Assembly (NCBI GenBank): GCA_949316495.1
Contig: OX439012.1
Location: 23,160,666 to 23,224,665, forward strand
Length of the DNA stretch: 64,000 nucleotides
Source of the DNA: Amphiduros pacificus
Taxonomy: Eukaryota > Annelida > Polychaeta > Phyllodocida > Hesionidae
Direction: 5' to 3'
Positions 1 through 12,486 of the stretch are shown piece after piece (within the stretch, counting starts at the first letter, position 1; the number at the start of each line of letters is the position of its first letter). The notes beneath the pieces are model-generated. The model was not told the origin of the DNA. It saw only the letters and a program-made list of their open reading frames with translations, and ran no database searches. Made by a program: the position numbers and the translations under genes.

Positions 1-1890
1 GCCCTGTCTGTTTTTGAAGCCGACTGACAGTTACCATAAACACGTGTTATCAAAACAAATATACTGATTGACATCACCCCTGGCCAGGTCCCACCTTTAA
101 TATTGTTTATATAATCTCAATTAGCACCTAATTAAGCATTGTCTCCACCGCAAGGAGGCAGGGTCGTCGAGTTATTTTGCCACCAGGGGGCCTCTGTGAT
201 ATACCAAGCTCAGTTGCCAATTTGAGTGCCCCCTGGTGGGACCTTCCCTCATCCCCTGAAATGTAAACTGTCGATAGAGAGATCGACTGCCGTTGGAAGG
301 CCTCAATCGTCAGACATTTGCTGTCAGAACGAGGCTTATCCTCCTTGCAGCTCGGCCCATGCAGATAAAAATGCACACAATGTCAGTCGGTGTTTGTCTT
401 AGGCCCCACAGTTTACAAGCACAGGGAAATATTTTGAAATGCAAGCCACGGGAGACAGCCCGTGGAACAACAAACGTGGTGATGGCGGATTGTACAGTTA
501 TCGCGTGGATGGATTCAATGCCGAATCTAGGGGACGACACCCAGATAGAGAGAAGGTCACAGACGCCGTGCGGACGACAGCAGACTCGTTCTGGATGATA
601 GTAGGGTTACATAATCTGGGATGAGTCCCTTTTTCACTGACCTTCTGCATATACCTATGGCTCCACAAACAAGCTTTCCTAAGTTGGGACATGTATCTAT
701 TTCGCCTTTGCTTAGACAGAAAGAAAATAGGATCCAAAAAGTTATCATTTTCCTCCTCCTCTTCAGTCAAACCCCATGACCTTGAAATAGAGTGACTTAA
801 CTTAAATTTGCATTATCAAATTTGAAGATTTACACGGATATACATGTTTAGTACAGTTTGAAAAAAAACCTTTTTTTATATCATTTCATCAAATATGTAT
901 CAAACGTAAATTGAAGTTACTTTGTCTGATTAGGTCACGTGTCCATTTAGTAACTTTATACCACTTACAAGGACAATGAGTAATTTGTCACCATGTGAAA
1001 GCCACGCAACAATTCACGCGATGACCTTGTGTGACCTCAAAAGTTCACGTTTTTAAAACTTGATGTGACAGTTTTGGTCAATATGTTGCCAGCAAATCTT
1101 TTGAAACAAGTGCACAATTAGGATTTGAAACGTAAATGTTAAACGATCGTTGATTTACTCGAACTCTACTTTTCTAAACCTCTTCATGATTACGGTTAAC
1201 TATATCATAATCATATTAGAAAATTATGAATTAAATCATTTCTCCCACGTGAAAAGGGTCGTTTCATTTGATGGATTTTTAGGATGTCAACTCTTTAACG
1301 TCAATATAATAATATAAAATATATTCGAATGAATTAGAATTGATTAGATTAAAATAGATTAGAATAAATTAGAATAGATTAACATGGAAAAGATAAGAAT
1401 AAATCAAAACAGATTATAGTTGAATAGATTATAATAGAATAGAATATATAAGAATAGATTGAAATAGAATGTAATAGAGGGTTCTCATCAATACACTTAT
1501 ACACTTATAGCAAGAATCTAAATGGTTCTGAAATCATGATAACGAGACGAAGTTCCAAGAAACAATCAGAAAAATCTAGAAGTGATGTGTCTAAAATCAA
1601 TGAGTTTTCATTTATACAAAGCTTACGATTTCAAGATTTAATCCTGAGTTTTAAACTTCGAGTAAGTTGACCGTGAGGCCAACCTTGATGTAACCTAAAG
1701 GGACTTAATTCCCCTATAATGCCCGTGTTGACTGTGTGTAAAAGAGATTTTCCTCTGTTCTGTTTGATGCAGATGCTTTGAGTATGTCCATATCAACGCT
1801 GATCTGAAGTGAATCAATGGTGTAAATACATAAATATCATTTCAAACAACGTCAAAATGGAATCAAAACTATGGTGCTGAGGCTTGCACT
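1..1890. other. non-coding left flank
   Basis: I see no convincing exon here. Short open frames between 128 and 770 overlap on both strands and lack splice context or recognisable domains. Two CTCF-like core motifs in opposite orientation lie at 180-191 and 228-239 (see findings). From about 1325 to 1480 there is a loose, degenerate array of AGAATAGATT-like 10-mers. Confidence 0.6.
1325..1480. repeat. degenerate 10-bp AGAATAGATT array
   Basis: Variants of agaatagatt, agattaga and aatagattag recur about every 10 bases with many substitutions. A related AT-rich run in the opposite sense (TAATCTATT-like) occurs at about 53035-53160. It reads as old, decayed satellite DNA. Confidence 0.5.
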
Positions 1891-1897
1891 AAGCTAT

Positions 1898-3680
1898 CGG
1901 AAAATCTGTCCTGTGGTAACAGGGTTTCTATCCTATGGTATGAGAGTATATGTTCTGTGGTGTGAGAGTATCTGTCCTATGTTATCATAGTATCTGTCCT
2001 ATGGTATGAAAGTATCTGTCTTATGGTATGAGAGTATCTGTCTTATGGTATGAGAGTATCTGTCCTATCGTATGAGTGTATCTGTCTTATGGTATGAGAG
2101 TATCTGTCCTATGGTATGAGAGTATCTGTGCTATGGCATGAGAGTATCTGTGCTATGGTATGGGAGTATCTGTGCTATGGTATGAGAGTATCTGTCCTAT
2201 GATATGAGAGTATCTGTGATATGGTAGGAGAGTATCTGTCCTATGGTAGGAGAGTATCTGAGCTATAATATCAGAGTATCTGTGCTATGGTATCAGAATA
2301 TCTGTGCTATGATATGGGAGTATCTGTGCTATTGTATGAGAGTATCTGTGCTATGGTATGATATTATCTGTGCTATGATTTGAGAGTATCTGTCCTATGG
2401 TAGGAGAGTATCTGTCCTATGGTAACATAGTATCTGAGCTATAATATCAGAGTATCTGTGCTATGGTATCAGAATATCTATGCTATGATATGAGAGTATC
2501 TGTCCTATGTTATGAGAGTATCTGTCCTATGGTATGAGAGTATCTGTCTTATTGCATGAGAGTATCTGTCCTATGGTATGAGAGTATCTGTCTTATGGTA
2601 TGAGAGTATCTGTTTTATGGTATGAGAGTATCTGCCTTATGGTACGGGAGTATCTGTTCTATGATATGAGAGTATCTGTCCTATGGTATGAGAGAATCTG
2701 TGTTAACGTATGAGAGTATCTATGCTGTGGTATGAGAGTATCTGTGCAATGATATCAGAGTATCTGTCCTATGATATGAGGGTATCTGTCTTATGGTATG
2801 AGAGTATTTGTCTTATGGTATGAGAGTATCTGTCCTATGGTATGAGAGTATCTGTGCTATGGCATGAGAGAATCTGTGCTATGGTATGGGAGTATCTGTG
2901 CTATGGTATGAGAATATCTGTCCTATGATATGAGAGTATCTGTGATATGGTAGGAGAGTATCTGTCCTATGGTAGGAGAGTATCTGAGCTATAATATCAG
3001 AGTATCTGTGCTATGGTATCAGAATATCTGTGCTATTGTATGAGAGTATCTGTGCTATGGTATGATATTATCTGTGCGATGATTTGAGAGTATCTGTCCT
3101 ATGGTAGGAGAGTATCTGTCCTATGGTAACATAGTATCTGAGCTATAATATCAGAGTATCTCTGCTATGGTATCAGAATATCTATGCTATGATATGAGAG
3201 TATCTGTCCTATGTTATGAGAGTATCTGTCCTATGGTATGAGAGTATCTGTCTTATTGCATGAGAGTATCTGTCCTATGGTATGAGAGTATCTGTCTTAT
3301 GGTATGAGAGTATCTGTTTTATGGTATGAGAGTATCTGCCTTATGGTATGGGAGTATCTGTTCTATGATATGAGAGTAACTGTCCTATGGTATGAGAGAA
3401 TCTGTGTTAACGTATGAGAGTATCTATGCTGTGGTATGAGAGTATCTGTGCAATGATATCAGAGTAACTGTCCTATGATATGAGGGTATCTGTCTTATGG
3501 TATGAGAGTATCTGTCTTATGGTATGAGAGTATCTGTCCTATGGTATGATAGTATCTGTCCTATGTTATGAGAGTATCTGTCCTATGGTATCTGAGTATC
3601 TGTGTTATATAGTATTACAATACCTATGATAAGGTATCACAGTGTCTATCCTATGGTATCCCAATACCAGTGTTATGGCA
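1898..3680. repeat. 22-bp minisatellite with 704-bp higher-order period
   Basis: About 80 tandem copies of a 22-bp unit, consensus TATCTGTCCTATGGTATGAGAG, occupy 1.8 kb. Diagnostic variants (for example a monomer containing TGTTAACGTA at 2701 and again at 3405) recur exactly 704 bp apart, which equals 32 monomers, so a block of about 32 units has been duplicated as one piece. Monomers near both edges are more diverged, as expected for an unequal-exchange satellite. No coding function is apparent. Confidence 0.93.
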
Positions 3681-5230
3681 CTTCTGCTGTAAGTGTATTA
3701 TTTTACACAAAAAAGTATTTTGTTTAAAATTTTCAGAGTATTTATTTAATATGTGGTGCAATATCACTCTTTCATTTTCACATACCAATATTAGACTGTG
3801 AACTAAATAAAGAAAAAAATGAAACAGAAAAATTATTTACTCCCGAATTCGAACTAATTATTGCAGTAATACGGAAAGAGGTGACACCTAGTGTTAGAAA
3901 TGCGAGGTTTTATGGAACAAATTCAAAGGCCTGCCCTCTGTGAAATAACTGCATGACCTTATTTCGCTTCTTGTCATTAAAAACATCTTTTCAGTACAAG
4001 CATGGCAGTCATTTTAAGCCATGTCAATATATAGTGCCTTGACATACTTTAAATAATTGAGAACAGATATTCTAACAACATCATTATATTTGTTTACCAA
4101 AATGTTTCATTTGGAATAGCAGATTCAGTAATAACATTGCCTATAAAGATATTGTTTCTTCATTTTAAACGTGGTTAAGATGATACCCTGATAGCAAACC
4201 AGCAAAATTATTTCCACCGAAGTGCATGGCTAATTAACACTGACAACAATAGAAACAATGCAAATGAATCTAATTAGTTCTAATTTTAGGATAAAGTTTT
4301 TTCACTTAAAACTTCTGGCAGCTTAGCTGACCTATAAAACTACTCACCCGTTCATGGGTACACTGGGAATGGCAAATTCCCCCACAAAATTGTGTTTCGG
4401 GAGTTGACAGGTAGGTAAAATAATATATATCCATGTATCTATTGGCATTAATCTATTTGGACCTCTATCAGTGAGTTCCTCGTGAACTTATATCTTAGTG
4501 TGTTAAATGTAAGTTCAGCATCTGTGCTGCATCCCAATGACAATCTTCCTCCTTGATGTTTAGAGTTGTCATGATCATGATTATCTATTTGCAGGGAATC
4601 CAGACTCATACTATTTCAGTAAAATGACTCTTCTTTCATGTATGGTATCCTTCCTATTCAAGCCTATTATAATATTGAGGACTTAACTTGAACCTATATT
4701 ACTGAATGTTGCTGTTAATGTGTTCTTTTTTATCATTTGAGCATAACATTCTCTGCGTTAGAGAGTTAGGCCCGTGAGATAATGTGAGGTACATCTCAAG
4801 CAACTGACAGCCGCTATATTATTAATTCTTTCACATTTTGGCGTCCAGTATCACAAATGAACAGAATACACGTAAATGCATTAGCCAAAACACCATATTC
4901 ATTTTTTAATCTCTCACGCTGGTTCCAAAACATTCAAAAATCCTTTCAAAGTTTTGTATTTTCTTTTGAGGGAATGACAATGCCATTTACTTTGGTTAAG
5001 AGGGGAGGGGCTGTACATTAGGTATATTACCAAGAGAGTGTCCATCTCCTCTTTTGTGGTCAACTTTTGTCACCTTTCAAATGAATCAATTGATAAGATT
5101 CCTTTCAAAAAAGAAATATTACAATACACAAAAGTACCAATTCATATATTGGAATGGCATCACAATACTGAACACTAGAACAAATTAAATTACATTTGTG
5201 GTTATTGAATATATTGAGTATATTATCAAA
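3681..5230. other. intergenic, upstream of the MS4A-like gene
   Basis: AT-rich sequence without recognisable exons or repeats. It should contain the promoter and any 5' non-coding exon of the MS4A-like gene. An AG acceptor-like site (ttccag) lies 11 bases before its start codon, so the first non-coding exon is probably further upstream in this stretch. Confidence 0.45.
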
Positions 5231-5246
5231 TTCCAGGAGAAATGAA

Positions 5247-7398
5247 ATGCAACAAGAAACCCAGAATCGGGCAGAGCTGTATGTTGTTGCTGAACGGCCG
5301 CCAGATGGCAGTATGGAATTGGAGACAACTTCCGCTTCCCCTAGATGCGACGTAGCCAGAGCCTGCCTCTTCCTAGGGTTATGCCATTCTGTGATCGGGC
5401 TCGCCTGCGTAGCCCTCAACATCCCACTTTTTGCTTATATGAACGATTATCTGTCCTTTTATGGCTTAGTGGGAATACCAATATTTTCTGGATTACTGGT
5501 AACAAAAAAATATAAATAAATAAAACATTACATGTTTCTTACCAGCATATATTGAAGACTTATTGTTCTGAGTGTATCCTAAAAACATCCCTAATTTGAT
5601 CTTATATATTTTCAATGTATTTTTAGTTTGTTACATCCGGGTTATTTGGATGCTTACATTTCAAGGATAGACAAAGGAGGTCTTTGGTAAGCAATCACAA
5701 GACACTTGTTAGATTATGAAAAATATACTTGATTATTTGCTAGAGATCAAATTCACATTTTTTGTCTTAATATCTGCTTATTATATTTATTGGGTTGGGT
5801 GGGGTAAGATAAGATGTGTGTCGCTCATGTTTGGACCCTTTTCCGATCGGCCGCCAGATGGCAGTATGTAATTGGAGGCAACTTCCCCCTCTTCAGAAAT
5901 TTTCAATTGGTAGAGCGCTCACCTTGAGACCCAGAGCATTTGCCTATAAAGAATACCAGGAATCCCGGCCAGCTACTATCAATCGATATGAGCAGACAAT
6001 GTCTGAAAACAGCGCTATATAATTGTTACATTTGCCTTTTATTTTGATCAAATATTATGTGTTGTGTTATCATCATTATATGTAATTATGCAAAGGAAGG
6101 GTCCCCAGTCATTATTTGGTATATATTGTTATGATATTTTGGTGGTTTCAGATCTGTATTTTCCTAGTGTTGTCGGTGCTCTCAGCATTGTCAGCGTGCG
6201 GGCTAGCGATCATCTCATTGACATCTCTACTACTTAATCATGGCAGCGCTAATTTCACAAAAGTAGAATCCACTAGTTTCATTAACCAGGTGAGTCAAAT
6301 TAATACAGTGCCTCCATGAAATGTGTAGCGCTTAAGAACCACGAGTATTTTGGGGCAATAACCGTTTCGGTTACTTAACTTCCATATCTTGGTTTCAGAG
6401 ACGCTAATAACTGTCTATATATGGACCATCAGGTGCCCCTAAGCCAAGCCGGGAATTCCGGTCACACGTCACTGGAAATATTTGTTTGTTGTTTGGGGTT
6501 TCCCTGTTCTATATTTATGTCAATTAATCAGAGCAATCCCCTCCAAAATAGTAACATTATTCGCCCGCTGCACAGACCCAGAGAGGCCCTTGATAGTCCT
6601 AATATAGATATTTGGACTGGCACAGTCTATTGGCTTCAACAAACATAATAGACTACCCTCAAAAGAAAACAGTGAGAAAGCCCTTTAAACACAAAACTAT
6701 TCAAGTCTTGAAGAACAACTTGATTAGTGTTCTGTGAAAATATTAACCAAACTTTTGTCTTTATAAACCAGAGAGGAAATAAGACATAAGAGTTAGACCT
6801 TTGACTTTTCTGATAAACTGAGAAACATCAATTTGGTTTGCTTTTGAAGTAATATTATAGAATTGAATACATCTTGATCTAATGTATTGGTAATCTACCT
6901 GATGTTTATTTTCTGCAGCTTGGTTTTGGTACAAGTTGGGCCCTCATCGGGCTGGGAATGGTGGAAGTCTGTGTCGCATTCATATCATCAGTGTTTGGCT
7001 GCTGTGGTGCTTGCCAGTGTTGTATGGTTACAAGAAGACAAGTAAGAAAAATAAAAACATTTTTATATTTGGCTAAAATGGCTGAAATAGTTCTTTTGGT
7101 AGAACGCTTGACCTGAAGTCCAGGGATTTGGAGTTCGAATCCCGCGCATCGAGTAAACATTATCTGGAATCAGTGTTATATAAATGTTATCATTTTGTAA
7201 TTGGAACTTTGGGGAAATTTTGTGTTTTATGTTTGTTGCAGTGATATTGATAAAATATCAATAAAAAATAATTAGTTCTGCGACAAAAATATATAGAAAT
7301 AATGCAAGGAACAGAACATATATAATACATGTATATGAAAACATTTTTTTATTTGGTTTCAGACCCATCACGGAGAACTGGTTTATTATATTCCATGA
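5247..7398 (+). CDS. MS4A/CD20-like four-pass membrane protein
   Basis: Five exons, 5247-5498, 5627-5686, 6152-6289, 6919-7041 and 7363-7398, all phase 0 with GT/AG borders, join into 202 residues. Hydrophobic segments lie at about 40-61, 69-94, 105-132 and 155-181. The pairing TM1-short loop-TM2, a basic intracellular loop (KDRQRR), TM3, a larger loop with an N-glycosylation sequon (NFT), then a Cys-rich TM4 (CCGACQCC) and a short tail ending in a Tyr pair is the MS4A (membrane-spanning 4A) pattern. Family members form plasma-membrane oligomers, some in immune or sensory cells; the role here is unknown. ATG 5247 is preferred over an out-of-frame ATG at 5242. A splice-acceptor-like ttccag just upstream implies a non-coding first exon. 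Other four-pass families are possible but fit less well. Confidence 0.84.
5848..5890 (+). repeat. partial copy of MS4A-like exon 1 inside intron 2
   Basis: This stretch repeats 5296-5340 of exon 1 (CGGCCGCCAGATGGCAGTAT followed by a near-identical run) with a few substitutions. It sits in the intron between exons 2 and 3 and directly abuts a tRNA-derived SINE. It has no splice sites of its own that keep a frame, so it is a fragment, not an alternative exon. Confidence 0.8.
5891..6045 (+). mobile_element. tRNA-derived SINE
   Basis: A tRNA-like head with an A-box-like AATTGGTAGAGCGCTC and a decayed B-box region is followed by a tail with GTCTGAAAACAGCGCTATATAA. The same tail recurs at about 7160-7200 and 9460-9505, which defines a short SINE family in this genome. 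Confidence 0.7.
7075..7200 (+). mobile_element. tRNA-derived SINE (same family)
   Basis: An A-box-like TTTTGGTAGAACGCTTGA and a good B-box (GAGTTCGAATCCC) are followed by the family tail (TATCTGGAATCAGTGTTATATAAATG). It lies in the last intron of the MS4A-like gene, 34 bases after exon 4. Confidence 0.75.
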
Positions 7399-8011
7399 TT
7401 ATATTCAAATATTTATAGGGAAATGATGTGTCCCACTACTTAATGTTATTTCAACCACATTTTCTCCCTTTTTATATTTGAGTATTGTCACCTAAGACAG
7501 GTGTTGAGTTTTGCCATTCTCTTATTGGAAATTGTGATATAATGGAAGTTTAGGAAGAATTTCAGATATTGTCAATCTTTTAGGAAAGGTTTGATTTCCT
7601 AAAATATATTGATTTCCCAAAATATATCGCACTAAGAATCTTGTTTTATACTTTTCATGGAAATTTCTCGGTTATCTTAAATAGTGATATCAAAAAGTAA
7701 GATTTGTTTGAAAAAAACCAGAGTGTGTTACGCAAACTGTATAATGATGTTTTTTTTATGAAAACTGTATAAATGTGATGACGTATTTCACATCAAATAT
7801 GAACTCTTTTAACACATCAATCCCAGTGCATTCATGTGTTGTGCTTGTTAAAATCGAGTTTGTTTAAAAAAGTAATTCCCATAAATGGCTATGTGCATTC
7901 TATAAAAGTGATACGTGTTTATTTGCTTACAATGTAAGAATTAATCTTTTGTCTGGGTCAGTGCCAGTATTTATACCAACGTCCACCAGGTGTCGTATTG
8001 ATATCATTTTG

Positions 8012-8017
8012 AATAAA
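8012..8017 (+). terminator. poly(A) signal candidate, MS4A-like gene
   Basis: AATAAA about 610 bases after the stop codon at 7398, the first plus-strand hexamer I found downstream. No transcript evidence. Confidence 0.35.
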
Positions 8018-8157
8018 TTATTTTCATGCCACGTTTTTAGTGCCTACATTTCTTACCCTAACAATCAGAATATTATATAACTTCAAACAATACCTTAAGC
8101 TCTCCTGGATATCAGCTGTAATAACATTATTATACCTTTACTGTGTAAATACTAGTG

Positions 8158-8252
8158 CCCGACCAGTTTCCCGTCGCTAGCAATTACCGCCGATTAGCCG
8201 CTGGCAGTCACGGTCTACTTCATCGGCGGAATCTGGTCGCTGACGAGTAGTT
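8158..8252. repeat. GC-richer imperfect foldback
   Basis: Inverted similarity between GCCCGACCAGTTTCC on the left and GGAATCTGGTCGCTG on the right, plus inner CCGCCGAT/ATCGGCGG, in a locally GC-rich patch of an AT-rich region. It resembles a small MITE remnant. Confidence 0.45.
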
Positions 8253-8305
8253 TCATTTTAAATCCTTTTTCATAAAAAACGGAAAAAATGACAGTAACGC
8301 TCTTT

Positions 8306-8308
<3 letters not shown>

Positions 8309-8390
<82 letters not shown>
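8309..8390. repeat. (AT)n microsatellite
   Basis: Pure AT dinucleotide run of about 80 bases. Confidence 0.95.
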
Positions 8391-8630
<240 letters not shown>

Positions 8631-9249
8631 GATGTATACCTAAACATAATATACTCTTATAACAGTTTTTTTAAACGTATTATGATGGAAACTTTCCTCT
8701 GCATGTCAACAATAGCCCACGATTGGTCATATCGGTAGAAAGACGTGCTATTTTCTCACGTCCCCTCCCGTCATTGCCGTATATTTGATATTCAACATTT
8801 GGAGTTTCCCCGTGTTATAAATACCCGTCTTACCCACCAAAATATCATCCGATCAGAATTGACCAACATCAGGTCATAAACTGTGATCAGGTGTCTGACT
8901 AATCAGTATAACTGTCATTCCCTGAATTTGAAACAGAAATTGTCTGCATTGATTTATAAAAAAAATGAAAAGTCTTGACTTGCATCCAGTCTTGACACAT
9001 GTTTCACCAATGACGTCAGGGACTGATACGAGGAGTCCTGTAATGGAAGGATGTAAATGATACGTGGTCAAAAGCACGTTTTTCTTTTCATCTCCTTTCC
9101 CTGATTTTAATGACGCAAAACAAATGTTTCAATCAAAGGGAAACTGAAAAGCTAAGATAGTGTCTAAATTGTGTGATCAATGCAATGTATGTCAATTTTC
9201 CCATTACTTATATACAACTAAAGGGATGAAAGCTTAAATCACAACCTTG

Positions 9250-9379
9250 GATGAGATCAATTTTATTCCATGAGTAAAGTTATCAATTTTACATGTATGA
9301 CCTTGAGGTGTGGATATTTCTGATCTATGCCATCCAATCCTTAAATTCAGTGTTTCAAAACTTAATCTAGCATTTAATT
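9250..9379. repeat. about 130-bp direct repeat, copy 2
   Basis: Second copy of 8391-8519, about 860 bp downstream, with only scattered differences. Confidence 0.88.
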
Positions 9380-9429
9380 AGCATTTCTGGCCAAATCTGA
9401 GACCACTTGTACAAAAATCAGAAAAGCCT

Positions 9430-9609
<180 letters not shown>

Positions 9610-10282
9610 GGAAATCAATAGTGTCCCATAGAATACTATCATCCTGTGCTCAGTGGGGTGTGACAATGCCTTGTTGTTCTGAACAACAAGGGGTCCAAAA
9701 TTTGTAAATTTCCTAGAGAATAATATTATTTAGAGGGTGTTCCACCATCCAATCACCGATTTTTCTTATTTCTCTTGGAACACAATTTTCAACCTGATCA
9801 AAGAAATATTTTTAAAAAGCATAAGGTAAAGTTTTGACTTTTTAAAAATGCTTTGCTGTCTTAGTAACCTTTAAATTTGAGGATGTACATAAGTATTTTT
9901 AATCTGATTTGAAACATCCGGTTGACAGAAATGTGTTGAAAAAAGCGATGATGATGATGATGAAGATTCGAGGGGATGGACCCTCGAGGGCCGTAGCCAG
10001 ATCTGGCGGCCCTCCATGGTTGTCCAGATGTACAGGCGGTGTTCTATGGGGTGCCCTGCACTTGGCTGTAGATCCCACTTGCGTACCATTTATATCTAAA
10101 TATAGTATGATCAACAAAAACTGAGAAATAGGGTTAATTGTGGGGCCACATTGGGTTCCAGATATTTTAAGGCAGTGTGACATTTTAGGAAATACCACTT
10201 TCACCGCTTTCCATTTATTTACTATTTAAACTGCGTACTTCATTTGACATGCCTGAAACATAAAGGTGAATGACAAAACAAA

Positions 10283-11812
10283 ATGGATCTTGGACAAGAG
10301 AGATTAATCGATAACTATATGAACATATCTGGAAACGATAACAGTGTTTTTGTTTTTGAAAATGAAACATTTGAACAGCATATTGGCAGGGCTGGAGATT
10401 TCGACTGTGAAGAGGACATACCGAATGTTAACATTGCTTGTACTGAGACAGGACCTAACTATGAGAATATTAGGAATCAACCAGGGCAGAGCAATGCTGA
10501 ACCAATCAATGATGAAGCAAGCAGTCTCAAAACAACCAATCATGAAACAACCAATTTTGAAATTACCAATCTTGGAATAACCAATCTTGAATCAACCAAT
10601 CTTGAATCAACCAATCTTGAAACAACTAACCTTGAAACAACCAATTTTGAAAGAACCAATCTTGAGCCAACCAATCTTGAATCAACCACTGTTGAAAAAA
10701 GGAATGCAACACCAAACAATATTACACCAAACATCTCAAGAAATGGTGTGATAGCCAATGGCTTACCAATAACATCAGGACGTGTTATACAAACCAATGA
10801 GACACCAAACATGCCAGAACATTTCATACAATCTGGGGCCTCAACAAACATACCAGGAAATGTAATACAAACTAATGCTTCACTGAATATACCAGGACAT
10901 AATATACAAACTATTGCTCCACAAAACATACCAGGAAATGTTTTACAAACTTATGCTACACCAAACATGCCAGGAAATGTAATACAAACTAATGCTCCAC
11001 AAAACATACCAGGAAATGTTTTACAAACTAATGCTCCACAAAACATACCAGGAAATGTTTTACAAACTAATTCTCCACAAAACATACCAGGAAATGTTTT
11101 ACAAACTAATGCTCCACAAAACATACCAGGAAATGTTTTACAAACTAATGCTCCACAAAACATACAAGGAAATGTTTTACAAACTAATGCTCCACAAAAC
11201 ATACCAGGAAATGTTTTACAAACTAATGCTCCACAAAACATACCAGGAAATGTTTTACAAACGTATGCTACACCAAACATGCCAGGAAATGTAATACAAA
11301 CCAATGCTTCACCGTACATACCATCATATCTTATAGAAACGTATGTCTCACCAAACATACCAGGACATGCTATACAAAATAATGCCTCACCAAACATACC
11401 AGAATATCGTACAGAAACTGATGACTCGCCAAACATACCGGGATATGTTGTACAAAATAATGCCTCACCAAACATACCAGGACATATAATACAAACTAAT
11501 ACTTCACCTGGGAACTCTGTGTACAACAGTGTCCAACCAAATCAAAGCGCAACAATAAATAGGATGCATTTAAGTCCAAATAACCAAAACATCATATCAT
11601 ATCCTGACCGAAAACTGCTTAGTAACAAAGAAACAAATGAAGATGACACTGACATGCCTGTGCCCTATCATTCCCTTCATGAAGAATGTCATTCATCAAG
11701 AGATGGGAGCCCCGCCTCAAAGCAGTCACCACGTAACCCCCAACAGGGCCCCCTAAGCATGCAAGACATGGAAAACGAGGTCAACGCTGTCAGGGAAATG
11801 AGCAGAACTGAG
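10283..11812 (+). CDS. ninjurin-like gene, exon 1: two tandem-repeat blocks
   Basis: Residues 1-510. After an acidic start, residues about 86-135 are five-residue repeats of the type NLETT/NLEST. Residues about 165-410 are 13-residue repeats with consensus TNAPQNIPGNVLQ, seven of them nearly identical in the middle. The end is an ordinary acidic and polar linker. No signal peptide or membrane segment is visible, so this part should be cytosolic or, given ninjurin topology, on the same face as the ninjurin N-terminus. The exon ends at a clean GAG|GTAAAT donor. Confidence 0.85.
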
Positions 11813-12436
11813 GTAAATCCACATCTATAACACAATAGCCACCTGTCAAGTTTAATCATTCAAAGATATATTTTCTCATTTTTTTTAGAAAACGGAAAAT
11901 ATTACAAACAATTCAACTGACAGAGCTGAAATACCATTCACCCAGCGACACCAATATGACAGACAATGTGAATAATTCCTGTGTGGTAATTATTCAAAAG
12001 AAATACAATGGATAGTGTCGTCAAGTCCATAAATATAAATATATGCACAACATATGGTATTCTCCCCACTTGGCTAGGATATTTGTTGGGATTCATTCAC
12101 CTGCTTCATATGCTGTTCAGTTTGGGGTTAGATCAGTGCTAAATATTTAGTTGTGTTGTAATTTTCTGATCCTCAGAGAACATTTTAAAACAAATTGTCT
12201 GACCCTTTTGATGTGAAAACTCTCCACGTAGCTTAAGCTTTGGTACAATATTTCATAGTGATACTTTTATTTAAACGTCATGAATACATGTACTTTTCGC
12301 TTAAGGATAATTCATACATCTTTTCCTTTCTCAGAAAGAAGATATGAACGAAGACTTAGGGCAATGGAAAGACAGATCACAAACTGCTGCTACTACGGCC
12401 CTGTCCGTCATGCAGGTGAGATGTAAAACAAAACTA

Positions 12437-12486
<50 letters not shown>

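Noticed and set aside
128-770. Six overlapping frames of 60-100 codons at the left edge
   Set aside because: They overlap on both strands, have no domain, hydrophobic pattern or splice context, and look random.
1898-3680. CRISPR-like array
   Set aside because: Units are contiguous 22-mers without unique spacers, in a spliced eukaryotic genome.
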